A DNA stretch of 64,000 nucleotides from Verrucomicrobiales bacterium. GTDB taxonomy: Bacteria; Verrucomicrobiota; Verrucomicrobiia; Verrucomicrobiales; DEV007. The stretch is from contig JARGNG010000002.1 of NCBI GenBank assembly GCA_029213265.1, positions 1 to 64,000 on the forward strand. The letters run 5' to 3'. Made by a program: the position numbers and the translations under genes. The notes under the pieces are model-generated. The model was not told the origin of the DNA, did no database searches, and was given only the letters and a program-made list of their open reading frames with translations. The stretch's first letter is position 1. Every line of letters begins with the position of its first letter. This document shows positions 43,805 through 51,130 of this stretch, piece after piece.

Positions 43805-45010
43805 TTACCAGTCTGCGAACGCGTTCGTTCGATTTTCTAAAGGAATCTCGACTCTCTTTCCTCCGGCTTGGTGCGAAGCAAAAACCCCGAGGATCATTTC
43901 GGTAATCGTTCGTCCGTCTTCCTCATTGCAGAGTGTCGTTCGACCTTCTTCGATCGCGGCCATGAGATCCTGAGCCGCGGCGATGTGGCCTCCCACGAGT
44001 CGGGTGATGTCTTTGACAGGCTCCGGTTTCCCGATTCCGGCACTGGTGACAGGAACCCATTCACGGGCTTTGTCGGAAGGCAATTGAGGATTTCCGGCGA
44101 GGATATGCGCGAGGGGTTCGCGGTCTGCTCGCATGTCGATGATCCCTTCGGTTCCGACGAGCTGAAGGCCGAAGCCTGCTTCCCTCGATCCGGCATTTTG
44201 AAGGGAGTCAAAAAAGACCGGGACTCCACTCTGCGTTTCCCAACGGGCGTGCACTTCGTTTCCGGCGAGTGGACCGAGTCCCTCGGAACCGGCGATGAGA
44301 TCCTCTTTCGTGACGGGACGCCCATCCTGAAAGACTCCGGCGGTGCAGGCAGTTGGGTCTCCGGCAAAGTAGTAGGCAAGGTTGAGGAGGTGGGAACCGA
44401 GGACCCAAAGATCAAGGAGGCCGCCGCGCTGGTCTTCTTTTCCGCGAAGGCGAACTTCGAGAAGCTGCCCGATCCCTCCGTCATCAATCAGTTTTTGCAT
44501 CACGGGCAGGACGGGGTGAAAGCGATTCCGGTGAGCGATGGCGAGTTTGGTATTGGTTTCCTTGCAGGCCGATACAATGCGGTCGGCTTCGGCTAGGTCA
44601 CGGCAAAAGGGTTTCTCGATGTAGATTCCCCGGGCAGAAGAGTTGGCTGCGGCAACCGCCATATCATAGTGCTGGTCCGCATGGCGGGGCGCGACCGCGA
44701 CAAGATCCGGCTGCACAGACTCCAGCATTTTTCGATAGTCGGAGAACGTGCCTTCGGGTGCGAGCTGGAGTTGTTTGCGGGCCTTTTCCCTGCCCTTGCC
44801 ATCCGGATCGGAGACCCCCACGATGGCCGTTTCCGGAAGGGAGCGCCACAGGGTGTCGAGCCCATGGCCGAAGTTCCCCCGTCCCGTGTGTCCGATCACA
44901 GCGACCCGGAAGGGCTCTTCCGCAGCACGCGTGATACCGGAAAGAAAAGGAAAGGTCGATGCGGCCGCAGCGGAGTGAATCAGTTTACGTCGGGAAATCT
45001 GCATGTTCAT
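43805..45010 (-). CDS. Gfo/Idh/MocA oxidoreductase, Tat-exported
   Basis: 401 aa. The signal has ISRRKLIHSAAAAS with a Lys-tolerant twin-arginine core. The Rossmann motif is VAVIGHTGRGNFGHG and the catalytic-Lys motif is IYIEKPFCRDL. The AIAHRNRFHPVLPVMQKLID segment and the GSHLLNLAYYFAG substrate loop are typical. It is a second oxidoreductase of the same superfamily as the one at 37006 but of another subgroup. NAD(P)-dependent sugar oxidation is the family role; substrate unknown. It is convergent with the sulfatase gene (52 nt apart) and divergent from the secretin-domain-like pair. Confidence 0.92.
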   Translation of the reverse strand: MNMQISRRKLIHSAAAASTFPFLSGITRAAEEPFRVAVIGHTGRGNFGHGLDTLWRSLPETAIVGVSDPDGKGREKARKQLQLAPEGTFSDYRKMLESVQPDLVAVAPRHADQHYDMAVAAANSSARGIYIEKPFCRDLAEADRIVSACKETNTKLAIAHRNRFHPVLPVMQKLIDDGGIGQLLEVRLRGKEDQRGGLLDLWVLGSHLLNLAYYFAGDPTACTAGVFQDGRPVTKEDLIAGSEGLGPLAGNEVHARWETQSGVPVFFDSLQNAGSREAGFGLQLVGTEGIIDMRADREPLAHILAGNPQLPSDKAREWVPVTSAGIGKPEPVKDITRLVGGHIAAAQDLMAAIEEGRTTLCNEEDGRTITEMILGVFASHQAGGKRVEIPLENRTNAFADW

Positions 45011-45121
45011 GGAGTTGTCTCAAGCTATTCAGGCAGGCGCAGAAACTCGAATCAAAAAGCAGGCGTAATCGGGAGACTTTGCGATCGGAAATAGGCTGTG
45101 GTTCATGGTATTCTGACAGAA

Positions 45122-46000
45122 ATGGTTCGACTTCTCCCATGCTTCTTGTTGCCCGGATTGCTGCTGGTTAGCTGTGGTGATCGACAGGCTGATGGTAGTC
45201 CGCTCGCAGTCGAGCGGGAATATGTCACCATTCACGAAGAGGGGCTCGGAACGATCCGTTTTTTTGAGCCCCGCCAGATTGGTGAGGATCTCTGGGCCAA
45301 GTGCTTTTCGGTCCCCCCTACCTTTCTGGATTCGGCTGCCGGAACGGTCGGGGATGGTAGCGCAGATCCGTTTTCGGATTCTTTTCTACCGGGCACGCCC
45401 AGGGAGTCCAGACCCGATGCGCAGGAGGTGTTGGAGAATGCAGGGATTACTTTTGGTCCCGATCATTTCGCCCGCTACTACCCGGCGGACTCGGCGCTTG
45501 TCGTAGTCCTGCCTCTGGAGCAGCTCGAGCTGGTCGAAGCCTACATGTGTCATATCGGGCCCGGGCCTCCCCGTCCTATCTCAATCTATGCGGAGGTTTA
45601 TGAAGTGGGAGAAGCCCTTCACCTGCACTTACAGGAAAGCGTGAAAGGAGAAGCGGATCATACGCCAGAGCGGGATGCCTTGTTCGCCGCCGCAAAGCTC
45701 GGTGAGTGCAGTCTTGAGGAAGCAATGATCCTGACAACCCTAAGTGGGAAGAGAGCGAAGACGGAACAGACCGAAAGCGGTTCGAAGCTGGAAGTTGATC
45801 CCGTTTTGAGTGCGGACGGGAGCTATCTGGATCTGGTTCTGCGGTATTGGGATGAGAACGGGACGGAAGGCGTGGTCATCGATACCACTCTCGTAGCGGA
45901 GCGGCAGAAATATGTCGCAGTCAGCAGTTGGAAGATTGCTGGAGAGATTCCGTCCAGATATCGGCATCTCATGATCAAGGTGGAGGCCCCGGAGGAGTGA
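45122..46000 (+). CDS. Lipoprotein with secretin-domain-like repeats, unknown (first of tandem pair)
   Basis: 292 aa from ATG 45122; the lipobox is LVSC (Cys18). Residues about 110-150 follow a pattern common in verrucomicrobial PilQ/Amuc_1098-type proteins: an AQEVLENAGITFGPD stretch, then a strand L.VVLPLEQLELVEAYM. The C-terminal half (LTTLSGKRAKTEQTESGSKL, VDPVLSADGSYLDL) recalls the secretin beta-domain (SG..A......P..S.DG), but the protein is far too short to form a full secretin pore. It ends 3 nt before a paralogous gene. A role in an outer-membrane or pilus-type complex is possible; it is inference. Confidence 0.7.
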   Translation: MVRLLPCFLLPGLLLVSCGDRQADGSPLAVEREYVTIHEEGLGTIRFFEPRQIGEDLWAKCFSVPPTFLDSAAGTVGDGSADPFSDSFLPGTPRESRPDAQEVLENAGITFGPDHFARYYPADSALVVVLPLEQLELVEAYMCHIGPGPPRPISIYAEVYEVGEALHLHLQESVKGEADHTPERDALFAAAKLGECSLEEAMILTTLSGKRAKTEQTESGSKLEVDPVLSADGSYLDLVLRYWDENGTEGVVIDTTLVAERQKYVAVSSWKIAGEIPSRYRHLMIKVEAPEE

Positions 46001-46003
46001 GCC

Positions 46004-46939
46004 ATGAAGCGCATTCTCACGGCCTCATGTTTCACGGCCTTTTTCCTCACGACCCTTCTGCGCAGCGAGGAGTCAGGGTTTGACGATCCCTCTGAAAAGC
46101 GGGGGGCTTCCGGGGAACCGGGATCCGGGAAATTGATGGATGAGGTCCTTCGACCGGATGTGTTTGCCCGCTATGAAAGGCTCCCGGAGCTGGAAGACCG
46201 GGGGAACGGCCTATACCGGGCTCTGTATCGAATCCCGGAATCCGTGTATGGCTCCGGCTATTTCCATGAGTTGCCGGAAGTGAAGGAATGGTTGGAGGGG
46301 GAAGGGGTGGAATTTGGGAAAGGCTCCTCCGTTGCCTTTGATGCCGGGTCCCGAATCCTGGAGGTTGTACAAACGGTGCCGCAGCTCACCCGTGCGGAGT
46401 TGTTTTTGGCGCGCTTTGGCGGAATGCAGGAGATCCAACTCGATCTGGATATTTTCGAGCTTCCGTTGTTGGAAGGATGGGAACTGGTCGGAAATGCCAC
46501 CGGCCTTGTCGATCATAGCTCCATTCGAAAGGAGGTTCTTACCATGATCCGGAAAGGGGAGGGGAGAATTGTGGAATCCTTTTCCTCGCTCCTCAAAAGT
46601 GGAAGCCGTGGAAAGCTCGAAAGATCGGGAAGGAAGGTTGCTTTGGAAGTGGGGGCTGAAGCTGACACAACCCGATTCGAATTTGATGTGCTCAGTGGTC
46701 CGACCGGGATCAGTGGCGGGACGGAAAGTCAGATCCATGTGAATTTTTCCTACCGTCGTCCGGGCGGAGAATTTGAACCCAGGAACGTGGTTCAACAGTC
46801 GATCCTTCCCCATCAGGGAAGCGTGATCGCTGCCAGTTGGAAAGAAGGCGATTCGCTTCAGATTCTCTTCCTGAGTGCAGGTGTTCGGACCGTGAATGGC
46901 GTCACCCGCGTGCGCCGGGTCACAGAAGACCCGAAGTAA
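46004..46939 (+). CDS. Exported protein with secretin-domain-like repeats (second of tandem pair)
   Basis: 311 aa with GGAG upstream of the ATG and a signal peptide (MKRILTASCFTAFFLTTLLR). Its layout repeats that of the preceding gene: VKEWLEGEGVEFGKGSSVAF, then ILEVVQTVPQLTRAELFLA, and a later SSLLKSGSRGKLERSGRKV block matching TTLSGKRAKTE in its neighbour. It therefore looks like a diverged duplicate without the lipobox. The stop codon TAA overlaps the left arm of a dispersed palindrome that separates it from the convergent esterase gene. Function is unknown. Confidence 0.68.
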   Translation: MKRILTASCFTAFFLTTLLRSEESGFDDPSEKRGASGEPGSGKLMDEVLRPDVFARYERLPELEDRGNGLYRALYRIPESVYGSGYFHELPEVKEWLEGEGVEFGKGSSVAFDAGSRILEVVQTVPQLTRAELFLARFGGMQEIQLDLDIFELPLLEGWELVGNATGLVDHSSIRKEVLTMIRKGEGRIVESFSSLLKSGSRGKLERSGRKVALEVGAEADTTRFEFDVLSGPTGISGGTESQIHVNFSYRRPGGEFEPRNVVQQSILPHQGSVIAASWKEGDSLQILFLSAGVRTVNGVTRVRRVTEDPK

Positions 46940-46968
46940 ACAGGGTTGAATGCCTCACCAACCCTGTT
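46939..46968. repeat. Dispersed palindrome AACAGGGTTG..CAACCCTGTT, copy 3
   Basis: A perfect 10-bp stem, 46939-46948 with 46959-46968, and a 10-nt loop. It sits exactly between two convergent stop codons (46937-46939 plus, 46973-46971 minus), a position suited to a shared bidirectional terminator, but no T-tract follows on either side. Confidence 0.62.
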
Positions 46969-46970
46969 GA

Positions 46971-48080
46971 CTAGCGAAACAATAAGGGGGCGAGCTTTGC
47001 GAGGTAGTCCCGCCATACCGGCCAGCTGTGGCCGCCCTCCGTGAGGTGCCATTGATGTTCAATGCCGTTTTCCTCCAGCATGGCGATCAACTTCTTGTTC
47101 TCGCCGAGAAGGAAGTCGTCCTTGCCGCAGGCAATCCAGAGAAGGTTGAGCTGATGGTTGGTTTTGTCAGGGTTTGAGAGGACGGGATCGATGGCGCTCT
47201 TATCGGGAATGGCTCCACTGAAAGAGGCAACGGTTGAGAATGTATCCAACTCACCCAGTCCGATCGTTAACGCATGCATGCCGCCCATGGAGAGTCCGGC
47301 GATCGCCCGGTTCTCCCGCCCGGGGAGGACTCGATACTTTTCCTCCACCATCGGAAGGGCGGCTTCAAGCAAATCGCGGCGCAGTTCCTCTGTGTTTTCC
47401 GGCGAACGACCATTGCCGTAGGACTCAGGAATGGGGTGTCCATCGAGCATGAGAACAATCATCGGTCGCGCTTTGCCGGCGGCGATGAGATTGTCGAGAA
47501 TCCAGTGTGCTTTTCCGTAGGCGATCCAGGTGGCGAAACTGTCGCTGTGTCCGTGCTGCAGAACGAGAAGTGGATAGGCTTCCTTTCCCGTTTCATATCC
47601 GGGAGGTGTGTAGACCTGCATTTCCCGGAACCGGTCAATCGGATCAGATTGGTATCCATGATAGTGAACCGATCCGTGGGGGACATCCCGGAAGTCGAAG
47701 TCCTTGTCGCCGGGGATGTGGAGGATGCTGGTCTTCGGTGACCGCATCGGCTTGAGATTCGGATTGCCCGGGTCGAGCATTTTGACACCGTCGATGGAAA
47801 AGCTGTAGCCGTAGAGGCCGGGCTCGACCTCCTGGAGTCTGCCCTTCCAAATTCCATTTTCGCCTTTGGTCAGCTCCAGCTTCCCTTTTGTCATTTCCCC
47901 GGATACGGAAACTGATTTTGCGTTCGGTGCCTGGATCTGAAAGGTGATCGAACCCTCTTCCTGAAATAGAGGGGAAACAACGGGTGCAGGGCGGGGCTTC
48001 CGCTTTTTCTCTTCGCCCGTTGTCGGATAGGAAAAGGCGAGAAGAAAGGTGGTGATCCAAAAATATTTTCCGAAAAGCAT
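46971..48080 (-). CDS. Exported esterase with N-terminal E-set (CBM48-like) domain
   Basis: 369 aa from ATG 48080, where the signal peptide starts (MLFGKYFWITTFLLAFSYPT). Residues about 40-130 resemble the Ig-like E-set/CBM48 domain (ITFQIQAPNAKSVSVSGEMT, GIWKGRLQEVEPGLYGYSF). The esterase-D/feruloyl-esterase domain follows: MQVYTPPGYETGKEAYPLLV, QHGHSDSFATWI, nucleophile elbow GLSMGGMHAL, Asp in WIACGKDDFLLGEN, and His in TEGGHSWPVW. This architecture is usual for enzymes that deacylate plant or algal polysaccharides. It is divergent from the beta-helix gene. Confidence 0.92.
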   Translation of the reverse strand: MLFGKYFWITTFLLAFSYPTTGEEKKRKPRPAPVVSPLFQEEGSITFQIQAPNAKSVSVSGEMTKGKLELTKGENGIWKGRLQEVEPGLYGYSFSIDGVKMLDPGNPNLKPMRSPKTSILHIPGDKDFDFRDVPHGSVHYHGYQSDPIDRFREMQVYTPPGYETGKEAYPLLVLQHGHSDSFATWIAYGKAHWILDNLIAAGKARPMIVLMLDGHPIPESYGNGRSPENTEELRRDLLEAALPMVEEKYRVLPGRENRAIAGLSMGGMHALTIGLGELDTFSTVASFSGAIPDKSAIDPVLSNPDKTNHQLNLLWIACGKDDFLLGENKKLIAMLEENGIEHQWHLTEGGHSWPVWRDYLAKLAPLLFR

Positions 48081-48174
48081 GATGACAATCTGTAGCGCGG
48101 AGGATTCGATCCGCAAACAGGCGCGAACGGGGACTGGTAGGGTGGGACGATGAGCGTCACGCTGGTCACGTTCT

Positions 48175-49533
48175 ATGAAACTTCTCTGCTTCGGAATCGT
48201 GCTTCTTCCCCTGCTGCTGCCGGGAGCCGGGATCCGCGTGGATCCGGAGAAGGGTGATGATGGCGGTGACGGAGTTTCATCGCCGGTGAAAAGCATTGCC
48301 CGCGCGATCCGCTTGGCCGGGCCGGGAGATACGATTCATTTGAAGCCCGCTACCTACTACGAAAGCGCGGTCTTTATTGAAAAGCACGGCGAGCCTGACA
48401 AACCGATTATTCTAGACGGGCACGGCGCGGTGTTGGACGGAAGCGAACCTGTCACCACGGAGGAATGGGAGAAGGTGGGGGGCGACGTCTACCGAAGAAC
48501 TCGGCTTTATCCGGCAACCGATGATGCCATCGTCGGGCGGTGGTTCCTTCTCTGGGACGGGGGAATGATCCGGATGAATCGTTGTTCGAAGGGACCGAGC
48601 GAGCCGCTCAAGAAAGTCGGAGATCTCCAGCCGAAGGAATGGACCTACGTGAAAGAGGAGGATGCCTTTTATCTTCGCCTGTCGCCCGGTCAGGATCTCG
48701 ACCAGGCAAATATCCGCTACCCGGCCCGGAGCAGTTCGGTGATTTTTGCAAAGGCTGGATCCAACATCACGGTGCGAAACCTGACCGGAACGCATCCCTA
48801 CAATGACGGCTTCAATATTCATGGTGCGCAGCGAAACCTGGTTTTTGAAAACATCACTGCGATCGAATGCGGAGACGACGGATTCAGCGCGCATGAAGAC
48901 GCGACCTGCCGGATTGACGGTTTTACCAGCATCGGAAATGCGACAGGGCTCTGCGATACGGGAACAAGTCAAACCCACTACCAAAATGTTTTCATCAGGG
49001 AGTGCCATGGTTTCGACCTCTACTTTATCGGACTGGAGCACTCGCTTGAAAATGCGGTTATCGAAAGCAGCGCGGCGAAGACCTTCTGGCTCGACGGGAA
49101 TCATCTCGAAGAGGGCGGCCATTGCCGCCTGCGAATGAGAAATGTGCTGATTCGGCGGGTAGGGGAGGCCGCGCAGGAACTTCGAATCGGTCGGGGCGGC
49201 TCCCTGCACGCGATCCGGTGCACCTTTGAGGGAGTGAATGTCATGGTCACTCCCAGTGGGGCCGTCGACTTTCGAAGTTGCCTGTTCCGGAGAGGAAAGT
49301 TCCAGCCGGAGGCCCTCGTTTTTCCCAACTCGATCTGGCGTGGCGCAGGCAATCTCTACGATTTTAAGAGCCTTCGCATTGCACAGACGTTTTACCAGCC
49401 GGAGACCTTCGCCGACTTTCAAAAGGCTACCGCGAGCGAGTTCGACTCTTCCTGGCAAGTGCTGGAAGATATACCGCTGAAAATTGGTGCCGATGAAGCT
49501 TCCCTGCAATTTTTGAAACCTGAATTCAAATGA
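48175..49533 (+). CDS. Right-handed parallel beta-helix protein, exported
   Basis: 452 aa with a signal peptide (MKLLCFGIVLLPLLLPGAG). The DUF1565-type start (IRVDPEKGDDGGDGVSSPVK, SIARAIRLAGPGDTIHLKPA) is followed by beta-helix coils (NITVRNLTGTHPYNDGFNIH, NLVFENITAIECGDDGFSAH). This fold belongs to polysaccharide lyases and GH28-type hydrolases. Candidate acidic residues are the paired Asp in ECGDDGFSAHED, but no lyase family can be fixed. Its stop overlaps the next start as ATGA, so the two genes are translationally coupled. Confidence 0.85.
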   Translation: MKLLCFGIVLLPLLLPGAGIRVDPEKGDDGGDGVSSPVKSIARAIRLAGPGDTIHLKPATYYESAVFIEKHGEPDKPIILDGHGAVLDGSEPVTTEEWEKVGGDVYRRTRLYPATDDAIVGRWFLLWDGGMIRMNRCSKGPSEPLKKVGDLQPKEWTYVKEEDAFYLRLSPGQDLDQANIRYPARSSSVIFAKAGSNITVRNLTGTHPYNDGFNIHGAQRNLVFENITAIECGDDGFSAHEDATCRIDGFTSIGNATGLCDTGTSQTHYQNVFIRECHGFDLYFIGLEHSLENAVIESSAAKTFWLDGNHLEEGGHCRLRMRNVLIRRVGEAAQELRIGRGGSLHAIRCTFEGVNVMVTPSGAVDFRSCLFRRGKFQPEALVFPNSIWRGAGNLYDFKSLRIAQTFYQPETFADFQKATASEFDSSWQVLEDIPLKIGADEASLQFLKPEFK

Positions 49534-51107
49534 CAATACGAACGATTTTTCACCTCATCGTGGCTGGCTTGTTAGTCGTCCCTTCTTCTCAGGCCGGAGT
49601 CTCCGTCGACGGTGGACCCGAAACAAACGAAGCCGTATTCTTCTCCTTTGACGACCACGCGATTCCGTGGCGGAACAATGTTTTCGTCACTCCGGTGAGG
49701 GCAACGAAGCATCCCGCGAATCCTGTTCTCCGTCGGGGGCCGGAAGGGGCTCCCGATCATGGCCACGCGATTTTGTATGGAACGGTCATGAAGCAGGGCG
49801 ACAAATTCCGGATGTGGTATCTCGGTATGTTTGAAACGGAGGTTAAGGCCGGGCAGGCACCGGGATGGTGGCGCCCGATGTGCTACGCGGAGAGTGAGGA
49901 CGGCGTTACCTGGACGAAGCCGGACCTGGGCCTCGTGGAGTTCAAAGGTAACAGGAAGAACAACATCTGCCTGATCGAGTCGGAGGTGCCATCCCTCGCA
50001 AAAGTGAACGACTTTCTCTCCGTGATTCACGAGCCGGAGGATCCCGATCCGGAGCGACGATTCAAGTGTGTCTACATCGCCCATCCGGAGTTTGCTGATG
50101 TCAAAGGCGGACGCAGCACCATTGGTCCCGATGAGCGGCGCTGGGGGGCTTTCATTGCCGCGACCAGTGCGGATGGGTTGAGCTGGAAAGTGGTGGGCGA
50201 CCGCCCTATGAACGCCGGTAACGAACGCTTCGAAGTGTCCGCTCTCTACAAGTTCGGGAATTTCTACTATGCACCCGGACAGCTTATTTCCCCGTGGACC
50301 TGGCGAATGGATGGCAGTGAGGTGGGGCGCGTCACCCTCACCTATCGTTCTGCTGATTTCGATCAGTGGTCGGATTCGAAGGCGTTTGCGCTGGCCCGGC
50401 CCGGGCAGCTCACCTCGACTCCAGTCAAAGGTCAGCAGGGGCATATGGGGGCGGGTCTCTGGAATCGTGGAAATGTCATGGTGGGGCTCAATGGGCTTTG
50501 GCAGGACGCTCCTCAAAAACCTGAGGATGGAAAGTATTGGAACCAGGGGGTGAGGATCGACCTGGGGCTCGTGGTCAGCAACAACGGGATTCATTTCCGC
50601 GAACCGATTCCGGATCACAAAGTGATCGCACGGGGGGAGCCGGGTAAGTGGGATGACATCGCACTGTTGCAGGGGCACGCGTTCGTCAACGAAGGGGATA
50701 AGACGATGATTTGGTATTCGCACTGGGATACCGGCGGAAAGTTGAAGGATATGGAAATCGGGCTGGCGACCTTACGACGCGACGGATTTGGATACCTGTC
50801 CCGGAAGATTGCTGATTCATCGGCTCACGTAGAGACGGCGCATTTCCGATCGAGTTCTCCCGCAAAGGTATTTGTCAATGTGGAGGGTGTCACAGCAGCG
50901 TCACCACTTCTCGTTCAGCTGATCGATGAGTTGGCCCGCCCGGTCGAGGGGGCCTCTGGTGAGGTGACGACCTCGGGAACGCGGATCGAAGTTCCCTTGG
51001 CCAATCCGATTCCCGTCGGGAAGTCCTACGCCTTGCGCGTCAGGCTTCCTGATGGAAGCGATGCGAAACTCTACGCGATTTATGTGGAGGGAGAAGGGAA
51101 TCAGTAG
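49530..51107 (+). CDS. Exported five-bladed beta-propeller glycoside-hydrolase-like protein
   Basis: 525 aa with a signal peptide (MTIRTIFHLIVAGLLVVPSS). The blades carry FRMWYLGMFE, WRPMCYAESEDGVTWTKPDL, RWGAFIAATSADGLSWKVV, GLVVSNNGIHFREP and LQGHAFVNEGDKTMIWYSHW. These S.DG..W strands are typical of GH32/GH43/GH68-like and related furanosidase-like folds. A beta-sandwich fills about 410-525. It probably hydrolyses or binds an oligosaccharide released by the coupled beta-helix protein. The exact GH family is not assignable by eye. Confidence 0.82.
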   Translation: MTIRTIFHLIVAGLLVVPSSQAGVSVDGGPETNEAVFFSFDDHAIPWRNNVFVTPVRATKHPANPVLRRGPEGAPDHGHAILYGTVMKQGDKFRMWYLGMFETEVKAGQAPGWWRPMCYAESEDGVTWTKPDLGLVEFKGNRKNNICLIESEVPSLAKVNDFLSVIHEPEDPDPERRFKCVYIAHPEFADVKGGRSTIGPDERRWGAFIAATSADGLSWKVVGDRPMNAGNERFEVSALYKFGNFYYAPGQLISPWTWRMDGSEVGRVTLTYRSADFDQWSDSKAFALARPGQLTSTPVKGQQGHMGAGLWNRGNVMVGLNGLWQDAPQKPEDGKYWNQGVRIDLGLVVSNNGIHFREPIPDHKVIARGEPGKWDDIALLQGHAFVNEGDKTMIWYSHWDTGGKLKDMEIGLATLRRDGFGYLSRKIADSSAHVETAHFRSSSPAKVFVNVEGVTAASPLLVQLIDELARPVEGASGEVTTSGTRIEVPLANPIPVGKSYALRVRLPDGSDAKLYAIYVEGEGNQ

Positions 51108-51130
51108 CTGAGGCGGCTACAAGGAAACGA

